Shown here in pieces: positions 8,544 to 16,729 of a DNA stretch of 64,000 nucleotides (positions within the stretch are counted from its first letter, which is position 1; each line of letters starts with the position of its first letter). The notes below the pieces were generated by a model. That model made no database searches. It had not been told where the DNA came from and saw only the letters and a program-made list of their open reading frames with translations. The stretch spans positions 1 to 64,000 of the forward strand of contig NZ_LDES01000016.1 of NCBI RefSeq assembly GCF_001015195.1. The letters are read 5' to 3'. The position numbers and the translations under genes are program-made. Origin of the DNA: Sphingomonas sp. Y57 (lineage in GTDB: Bacteria > Pseudomonadota > Alphaproteobacteria > Sphingomonadales > Sphingomonadaceae).

Positions 8544-9605
8544 ATGGCGCGCATGAAATTCTCCGCCTTCCTGCTCTATCACCAGCATGCCGGCTGGAGC
8601 GAGAAGCAGGTGTACGACTATAATACCGAGTTGGTCGAGCATCTCGAGGAGTGCGGCTTCGACGGCGTCTGGGTCGCCGAGCATCATTTCCGCGACTATG
8701 GGCTGTGCACCAACATCCCGGCCATGCTGTCCTATCTCGCGGCGCGGACATCGAGGATCCGGCTCGGCAGCGGCGTGCTGATCCTGCCGCTCCACAACCC
8801 GATCCTGATCGCCGAGGAGATCGCCCAGCTCGACCTGCTGTCGAACGGCCGCTTCGACTTCGGCATCGGCCGTGGCTACCAGTCGCTGGAATTCAGCCGG
8901 CTCGGCGTCGACCTGTCCGAGGCGCGCGAACGGTTCGACGAGGCGCTCGATCTGATCAACCGGTTGTGGCGCGAGGACGACGTCAGCCACAGCGGCCAAT
9001 TCTACAATTGCGAGAGCGTCAACCTGAAGCCCCGGCCCCTGCAGAAGCAGATCCCGACCTGGGTGGCGTCGGTCAGCCCCGACACGGTGCAGCGCTATGC
9101 ATCGCGCGGGCTGCCGATCATGGCCGACGCGCTGGCGACCTTCGGTTCGCTCAAGCGGGCGGCCGAGACCTGGCAGGCGGCGATGGCGGCGGCGGGCCAT
9201 GCGATCGACGGCCATTCGCTGTGCGCGATGCGAAGCGTCTACGTCGCCGATACCAACGAGAAGGCGCGCGAGGATTTCCGGGCCTTCGAAGCCGGCTTCG
9301 ATCGCGGCAAGATCATCAACAAGGAAAGCGCGCCGATCGATCCCAAGACGGGCAAGATCGCCAAGGGCTACGAGTCCTGGGAAGCCAAATATATGAAGGG
9401 CGGTGAGGTCAGCGATGACTTCCGCTGGGACAAGATGGAGGTGATCGGCGATCCCGAGCGCGTGATCGGCCAGGTGAAGATGCTGCAGGATTTCGGCTAT
9501 TCGAACCTGATGTGCGACTTCGGCAGCACCCGGCCGCTGCCGATGCCCGAGATGAAGCGCCTGGTGTCCTTCTTCGCCAAGGAGGTGATGCCGGCGTTCC
9601 GGTAA
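8544..9605 (+). CDS. LLM-class flavin-dependent oxidoreductase
   Basis: A 353-residue luciferase-family protein whose ATG follows the ligase stop codon by one base, so it is probably coupled. A second ATG three codons later is possible. Typical pieces are GFDGVWVAEHHFRDYG, RIRLGSGVLILPLHNPI, GRFDFGIGRGYQSLEF and QIPTWVASVSPDT. It contains an insertion rich in lysine (around KTGKIAKGYESWEAKY) seen in some type II Baeyer-Villiger and alkanal groups. It presumably uses reduced flavin supplied by another enzyme. It is the last gene before a strong inverted repeat, so the operon beginning at 3984 may end here. Confidence 0.85.
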   Translation: MARMKFSAFLLYHQHAGWSEKQVYDYNTELVEHLEECGFDGVWVAEHHFRDYGLCTNIPAMLSYLAARTSRIRLGSGVLILPLHNPILIAEEIAQLDLLSNGRFDFGIGRGYQSLEFSRLGVDLSEARERFDEALDLINRLWREDDVSHSGQFYNCESVNLKPRPLQKQIPTWVASVSPDTVQRYASRGLPIMADALATFGSLKRAAETWQAAMAAAGHAIDGHSLCAMRSVYVADTNEKAREDFRAFEAGFDRGKIINKESAPIDPKTGKIAKGYESWEAKYMKGGEVSDDFRWDKMEVIGDPERVIGQVKMLQDFGYSNLMCDFGSTRPLPMPEMKRLVSFFAKEVMPAFR

Positions 9606-9615
9606 GTCCCTTCTG

Positions 9616-9705
9616 CGTCATGCCGGCGGAGGCCGGCATCTCCGGAGGGGGGAGAGAAGGCCGGGGCAGGAGACGCCCGAGATGCCGGCCTCCGCCGGCA
9701 TGACG
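9616..9705. repeat. Paired hairpin repeat (27-base perfect inverted arms)
   Basis: Bases 9616-9642 and 9679-9705 are exact reverse complements, so the whole can fold into one long stem. Each arm also folds alone as ATGCCGGC-ggag-GCCGGCAT. Related elements at 19288 and 41201 have different stem bases but keep the CGTCA and ATCTCC edges. It lies between the LLM gene and the thiolase-like gene and could stop or stabilise transcripts. This type of extragenic palindrome is common in sphingomonads. Confidence 0.85.
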
Positions 9706-9713
9706 AGGGGTGG

Positions 9714-10889
9714 ATGAGGAGGACGGAGTCGGGCGTGGAGAGGCAGGCGTTTTCGGGCAAGGCGGTGATCGCCGGCGTCGGCTATACGGGCTTCAGCCGC
9801 GAATCCGGACGGACCGTGCTCGACCTGACGATGGAAGCGGTCCATGCGGCGATCGCCGACGCCGGGCTCCAGGCCCGCGACGTCGACGGGCTGCTGTCCT
9901 ACGCTCTGTCCGATTCAGTGCCGACCCACATGGTCGCGCGGATGCTCGACCTTGGCGACCATGGCTGGACCAACGACTATTATGGCGGCGGCAGCCAGGC
10001 GGCGGCGATCCTCGGCGACGCGGCGATGGTCGTCGCGGCGGGGCTGGCGGAGACGGTGGTGGTCTATCGCTCGCTCAACGGCCGCAGCGGCAAGCGCATG
10101 GGCCAGATCTCGCTCGGATCCAGCGACGGGATGGAGGAGCAGTTCCTCACCCCCTATGGCTTTCGCGGACCGGTCAATCTGTTCGCGCTGGCGGCGCAGC
10201 GCTACCTCCACGATCGTGGCCTGGCGCCCGACCAGCTCGGTCCGCTGGTGGTGCGGCAGCGCGCCAAGGCGGTCGCCAACCCCAAGGCGCTGCTGCGCGA
10301 TCCGCTGACGATCGACGACTATCGCGCCGCGCCGGTGATCGCCTCGCCGCTGCGCCGGCTCGACTGCTGCCTGGAGACCGACGCCGCCTGCGCGATCGTG
10401 GTGACGACGCCCGATCGGGCGCGCGCCTTGCGCAACCGACCGGTCCACATCCTCGGCGCGATCCGCGCGGGCGGTCGCGGGGCCGGGGCGATGGACAAGG
10501 CGGGCGACGATCCGGCCCGCATCTTTTCCGCCCATGTGGCGCCACGCTTCCATGCCGCGACGGGCGTCGCGCCGGCCGATATCGACCTGGTGCAATGCTA
10601 CGATGCCTATTCCTACCTGATCCTCCAGCAGCTCGAGGATTTCGGCTTCCTGGCTCCGGGCGAGGTTGCCGACTTCGCGGCCGCGGGGGAAGCCGGGCGC
10701 GGCTTCGCGCTCAACACCAATGGCGGACTGCTCTCCGAAGGCTATGTTCACGGGCTCAACAACGTCGTCGAGGCGGTGGAGCAGCTCCAAGGCAAGGCAG
10801 GCGACCGGCAGGTCGAGGCCACGACCGCGCTGTGCACTGGCTTCGGCGGCAATTTCGGCTCGGCGCTGCTGCTCGGGTTGGAGGCGTGA
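9714..10889 (+). CDS. Thiolase-like protein of the Ltp2 retro-aldolase type
   Basis: A 391-residue thiolase-fold protein (AVIAGVGYTGFSRESGRT at the start, CTGFGGNFGSALLLGLEA at the end). The nucleophilic cysteine region of true thiolases is replaced by NDYYGGGSQAAAI, and the usual GHP motif by EGYVHGLNN. This is the pattern of non-specific-lipid-transfer-type proteins such as Ltp2, which pair with a DUF35 protein and cleave a beta-hydroxyacyl-CoA side chain by retro-aldol reaction. A DUF35 protein follows at 11831, separated by the cyclase-family gene. Tyrosines in QCYDAYSYL and EGYVHG are candidate catalytic residues by analogy. A GTG at 9735 is an alternative start. Confidence 0.75.
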   Translation: MRRTESGVERQAFSGKAVIAGVGYTGFSRESGRTVLDLTMEAVHAAIADAGLQARDVDGLLSYALSDSVPTHMVARMLDLGDHGWTNDYYGGGSQAAAILGDAAMVVAAGLAETVVVYRSLNGRSGKRMGQISLGSSDGMEEQFLTPYGFRGPVNLFALAAQRYLHDRGLAPDQLGPLVVRQRAKAVANPKALLRDPLTIDDYRAAPVIASPLRRLDCCLETDAACAIVVTTPDRARALRNRPVHILGAIRAGGRGAGAMDKAGDDPARIFSAHVAPRFHAATGVAPADIDLVQCYDAYSYLILQQLEDFGFLAPGEVADFAAAGEAGRGFALNTNGGLLSEGYVHGLNNVVEAVEQLQGKAGDRQVEATTALCTGFGGNFGSALLLGLEA

Positions 10890-10899
10890 AGGACAGGCG

Positions 10900-11829
10900 A
10901 TGAGCGATACACCTCCCGAACCGCACAATTGGGGCCGCTGGGGCGCCGACGACCAGATCGGTGCGGCCAACCTGCTGACGCCCGATGTGGTCAAGGGCGG
11001 CGCAGGAGCTGTCGCGCGGGGTCGGGTGGTGAGCCTCAGCCTGCCGATCAAGGGATCGACGTCGAGCAACGCACCCTGCACCGTGCCGCATCTGCGTGGT
11101 CGGCCGCTGCCGCAGCATTTCATGTCGATCGATGGCGGCGACTATCTGGCGGGGGCGAAGCCGCCCGCCGGCCTGTCGATCGCCGACGACGCGCTGATCG
11201 TGTCGCCGCACGGCACCACGACGCACATGGACGCGCTGTGCCATATGTGGAACGGCGACCGCCTCTACAACGGCCATGACAGTGCCCGCATCCGCAGCTA
11301 CGGCGCGCTCCGCTGCGGCATCGAGCAGTTGCCCGGCATCGCGACGCGCGGCGTCTTCCTCGACGTCGCCCGCCATCGCGGCCGCGACATCCTCGACCCC
11401 GCCGACCGCATCACCGCCGCCGACCTGGAGGCGATGTGCGCAGCCGCCGGCATCACCATCGGCGCGGGCGACGCGGTGGTGCTGCGCACCGGCTGGACCA
11501 AGCAATTCTACCGGAGCAGCGACACCTATTGGGGCGGCGAGCCGGGGCTCGCGACCGACGGCGCTTTGTGGCTGGCGGAGCGCGACGTCGTAGCGGTCGC
11601 CGCCGACAACAGCGCGATCTGCGGCCTCAATGCCGAGGGCGGCGCCGACGAGGAGCTCGACGGCGACATCCACATGATCTTCCTGTGGCGGCATGGCATC
11701 TACCTGATGGAGATGCTGTGGCTGGAGGAACTGGCCGAGGCCGCGCCCGCGACCTTCCAGTTCGTCGTCGCGCCGCTCAAGATCGTCGGCGGCACCGGCA
11801 GCCCGATCAACCCGCTGGCGATTCTCTGA
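10900..11829 (+). CDS. Cyclase-family metal hydrolase (kynurenine-formamidase fold)
   Basis: A 309-residue member of the cyclase family (PF04199 type). The metal site is HGTTTHMDALCHMW, matching the HGTHxDxPxH signature with small changes, followed by a conserved aspartate/histidine stretch around GVFLDVARHRG. The start MSDTPPEPHNWGRWGADDQ with GAANLLTPD is typical of the long bacterial branch. Members hydrolyse amides, lactones or cyclic ketone derivatives, such as formylkynurenine, isatin or cyclic terpenoid-type rings. Placed between the two halves of a putative retro-aldolase, it may open a lactone or activated ring made by the LLM oxygenases. This is inference from neighbours. Confidence 0.85.
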   Translation: MSDTPPEPHNWGRWGADDQIGAANLLTPDVVKGGAGAVARGRVVSLSLPIKGSTSSNAPCTVPHLRGRPLPQHFMSIDGGDYLAGAKPPAGLSIADDALIVSPHGTTTHMDALCHMWNGDRLYNGHDSARIRSYGALRCGIEQLPGIATRGVFLDVARHRGRDILDPADRITAADLEAMCAAAGITIGAGDAVVLRTGWTKQFYRSSDTYWGGEPGLATDGALWLAERDVVAVAADNSAICGLNAEGGADEELDGDIHMIFLWRHGIYLMEMLWLEELAEAAPATFQFVVAPLKIVGGTGSPINPLAIL

Positions 11830-11830
11830 C

Positions 11831-12241
11831 ATGGCCAGCAAGCCACTGCCGCAGCCGACCGAGCTGACCGCGCCCTATTGGCGCGCGGCGGCGGAGGGGC
11901 GGCTGGCGCTGCAGCATTGCCGGGGCTGCGGCCGCTGGATTCATTTCCCCGAGCCGCGCTGCGCGCAATGTGGATCGGACCAGATCGACTGGGACGAGGT
12001 TTCCGGGCGCGGCACCGTCGCGACCTTCAGTATCGTCCACCGCAGCTTCGTCGCGGGTTTCGACGGCGAACCCTATGTCATCGCCTGGATCGATCTTCCC
12101 GAACAGCCGGGGCTGCGCGTCTTCGGCAACGTCACCGGCTGCGCGCCCGACGCGGTGCGGATCGGGATGCCCGTGGAGCTGTGGTTCGAGCAGCGCGGCG
12201 ACATGGCGATGCCCAATTTCAGAATGCCAGTTTCAGAATGA
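11831..12241 (+). CDS. Zn-ribbon/OB-fold DUF35 protein (ChsH2-C/Ltp2 partner type)
   Basis: A 136-residue protein with a rubredoxin-like zinc ribbon (HCRGCGRWIHFPEPRCAQCG, two CxxC pairs at residues 30-50) followed by an OB-fold barrel (VSGRGTVATFSIVHRSF through ELWFEQRGDM). In steroid side-chain degraders such domains hold CoA thioesters for a thiolase-like aldolase or a MaoC hydratase. Here it starts one base after the cyclase gene and two genes after the Ltp2-like protein, so the two probably form a complex. No MaoC domain is fused to it, unlike actinobacterial ChsH2. Confidence 0.85.
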   Translation: MASKPLPQPTELTAPYWRAAAEGRLALQHCRGCGRWIHFPEPRCAQCGSDQIDWDEVSGRGTVATFSIVHRSFVAGFDGEPYVIAWIDLPEQPGLRVFGNVTGCAPDAVRIGMPVELWFEQRGDMAMPNFRMPVSE

Positions 12242-12260
12242 TCGAACGAGGGGAGCAGGA

Positions 12261-13811
12261 ATGAGCGGCAAGGCGCCCTATGGCAATTATGCGCATGCGG
12301 TACTGACCAACAACGCGGTCCGGACGCCGGACGAGGTCGCGCTGGTCTATCGCGGTCAGAGCTACAGCTTCGACGCGCTCAATCGCCGGGTGAACCGCAC
12401 CGCCAATGCGCTGCGCGCGCTGGGCGTGGCGCCGGGGCAGAAGGTGGCGTCATTGCTCGGCGAGGCGCTGCACGTCGCCGAGACCTATTTCGCGGAAGCG
12501 AAGATCGGTGCGGTGATCGCCGCCTTCAATCCCTATTGGGCGCCCGACATGGTGGTGGAGATGGCGCGCCGGTCGAAGATCGACTGGCTGACCCTCGACG
12601 CACCCAATGCGAAGTTCGCCGAAACCGTCCGCGCCGAGCTGCCCGAGGTCAGGCTGATCGCGGTCGGCACCCGTATCGATGGCGCGGTATCGCTTGACGA
12701 CGCCATCGCCCAGGCATCGGATGAGGAGCCGCCGCTCGGCGCCTTCTTCGACGATCCGATGGGATTCTTCTACACCTCCGGCACCACCGGCACCTCCAAG
12801 GCGGTTGTCCACAGTCATTCGTCCTGCATCCAGATGAGCACGGTTCTCTACGAGGTCGAGCGGTCGACGGATTCGGTCTGGGGTTCTGGCCCGATCATCT
12901 GGGGCATCGGCTTTCCCTGCACGATCGGCGCCGCGTTCTACGCCGGGATGAAGGTCGCGCTCGAGGACGATCTCGGCCCGGCGCGGCTGCTCGAAGCGGT
13001 CCAACGCGAGCGCATCTCGCACATCACGATGATCCCCAGCCAGTGGGCCGATATATTGTCGAACCACCCGCATCAGGATTACGATCTTTCGTCGCTCAAG
13101 GTGATCCTGCTGGGTGGCGAACCCATCTCGCCCAACATCTTCTCGCGGCTGATGGAGCGGCTGCCCGGCCTGTCGCTCTACAGCTTCTACGGCCAGTCCG
13201 AGGGGCCGTATAACTGCGTCAACACGATCACCGAGGCGCATATGGCGGCGACGTCGGGCCGCGCGCGCGTGGGGCAGGCGGTGCAGACGATCGGTACCGG
13301 CGGCGAGCGGGTCGTGGGCGTGCCGGGCGAGATCATCATGACCGGCCCGCACCTGTTCCAGGGCTATGACGGCCAGCCCGACAAGACCGCAGAGGTGCTG
13401 AAGGACGGCTGGTTCTACACCGGCGACCTTGGATTGATGGATGAGAGCGGGCGGCTGACCGTGCTCGGCCGCAAGGAGGATGCCATCAGCCGGGGCGGCC
13501 ACTATCTGCGGCCGATCCAGATCGAGGACGTCGCCGGCACGATCGAGGGCGTGGCCGAGGCTGGCGTCGCGGGCAGCCCCGCCGGCGCGCCCGAGCAGAA
13601 GATCATCCTCGCGGTCTCACCCCAGCCCGGTGTGACGCTCGACGAGGCGGGACTGCGCGCACGGCTCGAGGCGCTGCTGCCGGCGGAGGCGATGCCGGAC
13701 CTGATCGTCGTGGCCGATAGCCTGCCGCACGGCAACGACGCCTCGGGTGGGCGCGGCAAGCTGTTGCGACGTGAGATTCGCGCCCTCTACGAAGGCCGGC
13801 TGGCCGGATGA
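12261..13811 (+). CDS. AMP-forming acyl-CoA synthetase
   Basis: A 516-residue adenylate-forming ligase with GGGAG upstream of its ATG. Signatures are FFYTSGTTGTSKAVVHS near residue 170, SFYGQSEGPY, GWFYTGDLGLMDE, LGRKEDAISRGGHYLRP and a C-terminal lysine in ASGGRGKLLRRE. It converts a carboxylic acid to its CoA ester. The A5 motif has Q in place of the common T (YGQSE), a feature of some medium-chain and aromatic acid ligases. It belongs to the tight plus-strand operon (9714-17499) with the aldolase-like pair and a serine hydrolase, and overlaps the latter by four bases. It presumably activates either the substrate or an acid released by hydrolysis. Confidence 0.85.
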   Translation: MSGKAPYGNYAHAVLTNNAVRTPDEVALVYRGQSYSFDALNRRVNRTANALRALGVAPGQKVASLLGEALHVAETYFAEAKIGAVIAAFNPYWAPDMVVEMARRSKIDWLTLDAPNAKFAETVRAELPEVRLIAVGTRIDGAVSLDDAIAQASDEEPPLGAFFDDPMGFFYTSGTTGTSKAVVHSHSSCIQMSTVLYEVERSTDSVWGSGPIIWGIGFPCTIGAAFYAGMKVALEDDLGPARLLEAVQRERISHITMIPSQWADILSNHPHQDYDLSSLKVILLGGEPISPNIFSRLMERLPGLSLYSFYGQSEGPYNCVNTITEAHMAATSGRARVGQAVQTIGTGGERVVGVPGEIIMTGPHLFQGYDGQPDKTAEVLKDGWFYTGDLGLMDESGRLTVLGRKEDAISRGGHYLRPIQIEDVAGTIEGVAEAGVAGSPAGAPEQKIILAVSPQPGVTLDEAGLRARLEALLPAEAMPDLIVVADSLPHGNDASGGRGKLLRREIRALYEGRLAG

Positions 13812-14962
13812 CAGTGTGCGAGCGCATCGAGGGCCGCTGGGACCCGGCCTTCCGCCGGGTCGCCGACGCCTTTCTCGGCTTGTTCGATCCGGCTCGCGAC
13901 GGCGCGACAGAGGTCGGTGCGGCGATGTGCCTGATCGTCGACGGGCGGGTCGTCGCCCATATCTGGGGCGGCATCGCCGACAGCGCCGGAACACCGTGGC
14001 GGGCCGAGACCGCACCCTGCGTATTTTCCTGCACCAAGGGGGTGGCGGCGAGCCTGTTCCACATCCTCGCCGAAAAGTACGACGTCGACTATGACGCGCC
14101 GGTTGCGCGCTGGTGGCCCGAATTCGCCGCAGCCGGCAAGGCCGACATCAGCGTCCGCGAACTGCTCGCGCATCAGGCCGGGCTCGGCCGCCTGCCCGAT
14201 CCGGCGGCGCCGGGCCATGTCCTCGACTGGGATCGCGTCACCGCCGCGCTCGCCGCCGCTCCCGCCGCCGGAACGCGGCCGCGCCGCTCAGGCTATCATG
14301 CCCTGACCTTCGGCTGGCTGATCGGTGAGCTGATGGTGCGCATCGCCGGCGACGATCTCGACACCCTGCTCGATCGCCATCTCAACGGGCCGCTCGGCAC
14401 CCGCTTCGCCTGGCGCGGCGCGGCGGTTCCGGCGGGCGATGTCGCGATGCTCGCCTCGGCCAATCCGGGCGCGCCGGTCTGGGCCACGGGCGGCGACGAA
14501 CGCTTTGCGGGCATCACCTCGCTCGACGACTGGACGCTGCTGACGCCGGCTGTCGCCAGCTCGGCGGGTTGGCGTGCGGCGAACGGGCTTGGCGCGGGCG
14601 GCCATTCGGACGCGTTCAGCCTGGCCACCATCTATGCCGCGCTGATCGACAAGTCGGCGCCAATCCTTCCGCGCGACCGGCTCGCGTTCGCGACCGCCGA
14701 GGAATATCGCGGGGAGGATGCGCTGCTCGGCAACGACGTCGCCTATGCGCTCGGCTACCAGTTGCCGGCGGGCGGCGTCTCGCTCGGTCATGTCGACCGG
14801 CCCGGCACGGCGCTGTTCGGCCATAAGGGCGCCTATGGATCGATCGGCGTCGCCGATGCCGATCGCGGCTTCGCGCTCGGCTATGTCACCAATTTGTGCG
14901 GCGAGATGGGCGATCGCAGCCGCAACGGGGCGCTGCTCGACGCGGCGCTCGCCTGCTTCTGA
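13808..14962 (+). CDS. Serine hydrolase, beta-lactamase/esterase (EstB-like) family
   Basis: A 384-residue class-C-beta-lactamase-fold hydrolase. The nucleophile motif S-x-x-K is in VFSCTKGVAAS (residues 75-85), the second motif is the tyrosine in RSGYHALTFGWL, and a late HKGAYGSIG stretch substitutes for the K-T-G box. There is no signal peptide, so it is cytoplasmic and more likely an esterase or lactonase than a beta-lactamase. Its start overlaps the ligase stop by four bases (ATGA). The pairing fits hydrolysis of an ester or lactone followed by CoA activation of the freed acid, though the order of steps is not known. Confidence 0.85.
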   Translation: MTVCERIEGRWDPAFRRVADAFLGLFDPARDGATEVGAAMCLIVDGRVVAHIWGGIADSAGTPWRAETAPCVFSCTKGVAASLFHILAEKYDVDYDAPVARWWPEFAAAGKADISVRELLAHQAGLGRLPDPAAPGHVLDWDRVTAALAAAPAAGTRPRRSGYHALTFGWLIGELMVRIAGDDLDTLLDRHLNGPLGTRFAWRGAAVPAGDVAMLASANPGAPVWATGGDERFAGITSLDDWTLLTPAVASSAGWRAANGLGAGGHSDAFSLATIYAALIDKSAPILPRDRLAFATAEEYRGEDALLGNDVAYALGYQLPAGGVSLGHVDRPGTALFGHKGAYGSIGVADADRGFALGYVTNLCGEMGDRSRNGALLDAALACF

Positions 14963-14981
14963 CAGCATAGAGGAGGGGACG

Positions 14982-15911
14982 ATGCGCATCTCGATGGCGC
15001 TGGGCCTGAACCAGTTCGACAATCCGGCCGAGTTCATGTCGGTCGCGGCGATCGCCGAGATGGCGCGCGCGCTGGAGACGGCCGGGATCGACGCCTGCTA
15101 CGTCACCGATCATCCCGCGCCGGCGCACGCCTGGTTGGCGGCGGGCGGCCATTCGGCGCTCGATCCCTTCGTCCAGCTCACGGCGGTGGCGGCGGTCAGC
15201 ACGAAGCTGAAGCTCCACAGCCAGATCGTCGTGCTGCCCTATCGCAACCCCTTCCTCACCGCCAAGGCGGCGGCCAGCCTCGACGTCATCTCCGGCGGGC
15301 GGATGATCATGGGGGTCGGGGTCGGCTATATGAAGGCCGAGTTCGCGGCGCTCGGCGTCCCGTTCGAGAAGCGTGGCGCGCTGGTCGACGAGGCGTTGCA
15401 GGCGATGAAGCTCGCCTGGACCGGCGAGCCGGTCAGCTTCACCGGCCATGCCTTCGACGCGCAGGAGGTGCAGCTGCTGCCGCTGCCGGTCCAGCGGCCG
15501 CACCCGCCCATCTGGTGCGGCGGCAACAGCGAGAAGGCGATCCGCCGCGCCGTCACCTGGTGCGACGGCTGGGCGCCGTTCCCGGCGCGCGGCAAGCTCA
15601 GCGCGATCACCGGCACCGACCAGCTCACCTCGGTCGCCGAGCTCGCCGACAAGATCGCCTTCGCGAAGGAGCTGTGCGCCGAGCAGGGGCGGACCCGGCC
15701 GTTCGACGTCTGCATGGTCCCGTTCGACATGACCCTCTACAACGGCACGCGCCTCAACGCGCAGGCGATCATCGACCAGCTCGAGGAGCTGGCGGCGGTC
15801 GGGGTGACGTGGAGCGCGGTCGCGCTGCCGCAGAACGACCGCGCCCAATATGTCGAGAATGTGCTGTGGTTCGGCGAGGAGGTGCTGTCCCGGATCGGCG
15901 GCCGCGCATGA
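14982..15911 (+). CDS. LLM-class flavin/F420-type oxidoreductase
   Basis: A 309-residue luciferase-fold protein with a good AGGAGG site before its ATG. It starts MRISMALGLNQFDNPAEF and has GIDACYVTDHPAP, TKLKLHSQIVVLPYRNPF, GRMIMGVGVGYMKAEFAALG and the late HPPIWCGGNSEKAIRR. This is the shorter subfamily resembling the TIGR03619 group, which includes F420-dependent members in actinobacteria. In a sphingomonad FMN is more likely, but the cofactor cannot be decided here. It is translationally coupled to the next, unrecognised gene and probably oxidises an intermediate of the same operon. Confidence 0.85.
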   Translation: MRISMALGLNQFDNPAEFMSVAAIAEMARALETAGIDACYVTDHPAPAHAWLAAGGHSALDPFVQLTAVAAVSTKLKLHSQIVVLPYRNPFLTAKAAASLDVISGGRMIMGVGVGYMKAEFAALGVPFEKRGALVDEALQAMKLAWTGEPVSFTGHAFDAQEVQLLPLPVQRPHPPIWCGGNSEKAIRRAVTWCDGWAPFPARGKLSAITGTDQLTSVAELADKIAFAKELCAEQGRTRPFDVCMVPFDMTLYNGTRLNAQAIIDQLEELAAVGVTWSAVALPQNDRAQYVENVLWFGEEVLSRIGGRA

Positions 15912-16729
15912 CCGCGCCCGTCGACGACCGGCCGGTGCCGGATATCCGGCTGGGCGGGATGCTGTTCTCGCTCGCCCAGCCCGATCCCGGCTGGGAGCGC
16001 CATTTCCACCGCTGGTACGAGCGCGACCATTTCTATGCGGGCTGCATGGCGGGGGCGGGCTTCTTTGCCGGCCGCCGCTGGCTCGCCACCCGGGCGATGC
16101 GCGCCGAGCGCTTTCCCGAGGTCACGCCGGTCGCCGACGACATTCGCGACGGCAGTTTCCTCGTCACCTATTGGGTGCTGGGCGAGCGGCTCGAGGAGAC
16201 GATCACCTGGTCGGTCGAGCAGGTGTTGCGCCTCCACCAGCAGGGCCGGATGGAGGCGCCCCGCCGCAACATCTCGACCGGCTATTACCGCTATGCCGGC
16301 GGCGCCTTCCGCGACGAGGACGGGGTGCCGGCCGAACTCGCGCTCGACCATGGCTATCCGGGCGCGATGGCGATCATGGTCGACGCGGCCGAAGAGGGGG
16401 GCGACGAGGGCGACGCGATCGCCGACTGGCTGCGCGACGAGGTGCTGCCGGGGCTGATCGCGGGGACGGCGGTGCCGATGGCGCTGTGCTTCCGGCCGGT
16501 GCCGCTGCCCGACAATGCGCCGGGCAATGTCGCGCGCCCCGACCCCGCCTATTTCCGGCGGCGGGTGATGGTGCTCGCCTTCTTCGACACGACGCCGGCG
16601 GCCGACTGGGACGCGGTGCCGCGTGCGGTCGACGCCGTGCTCCAGGCGTCGGGGCGTGGCGCGCTCGTCTTTGCCGGGCCGTTCATCCCCACGGTGCCCG
16701 GCACCGATATGCATGTGGACCAGCTATGA
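15908..16729 (+). CDS. Unrecognised protein, possibly a dimeric alpha/beta-barrel (EthD-like)
   Basis: A 273-residue protein overlapping the LLM stop by four bases and the following SDR by four. The N-terminal stretch GGMLFSLAQPDPGWERHFHR, then WYERDHFYAGCMAGAGFFAGRRW, resembles ferredoxin-like EthD or stress-barrel domains, where a short beta strand is followed by a helix carrying a WYE-x-DH motif. A second similar strand may be MVLAFFDTTPAADWDAVPRA near residue 220, suggesting two repeats. EthD-type proteins accompany oxygenase pathways and some are isomerases or decarboxylases. No function is assigned. Tight coupling to an LLM gene and an SDR implies a shared step. Confidence 0.65.
   Translation: MTAPVDDRPVPDIRLGGMLFSLAQPDPGWERHFHRWYERDHFYAGCMAGAGFFAGRRWLATRAMRAERFPEVTPVADDIRDGSFLVTYWVLGERLEETITWSVEQVLRLHQQGRMEAPRRNISTGYYRYAGGAFRDEDGVPAELALDHGYPGAMAIMVDAAEEGGDEGDAIADWLRDEVLPGLIAGTAVPMALCFRPVPLPDNAPGNVARPDPAYFRRRVMVLAFFDTTPAADWDAVPRAVDAVLQASGRGALVFAGPFIPTVPGTDMHVDQL

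Noticed and set aside
13808-14962. A resistance beta-lactamase
   Set aside because: No signal peptide, no K-T-G box, and the context is a CoA-ester operon. An esterase or lactonase role is more likely.
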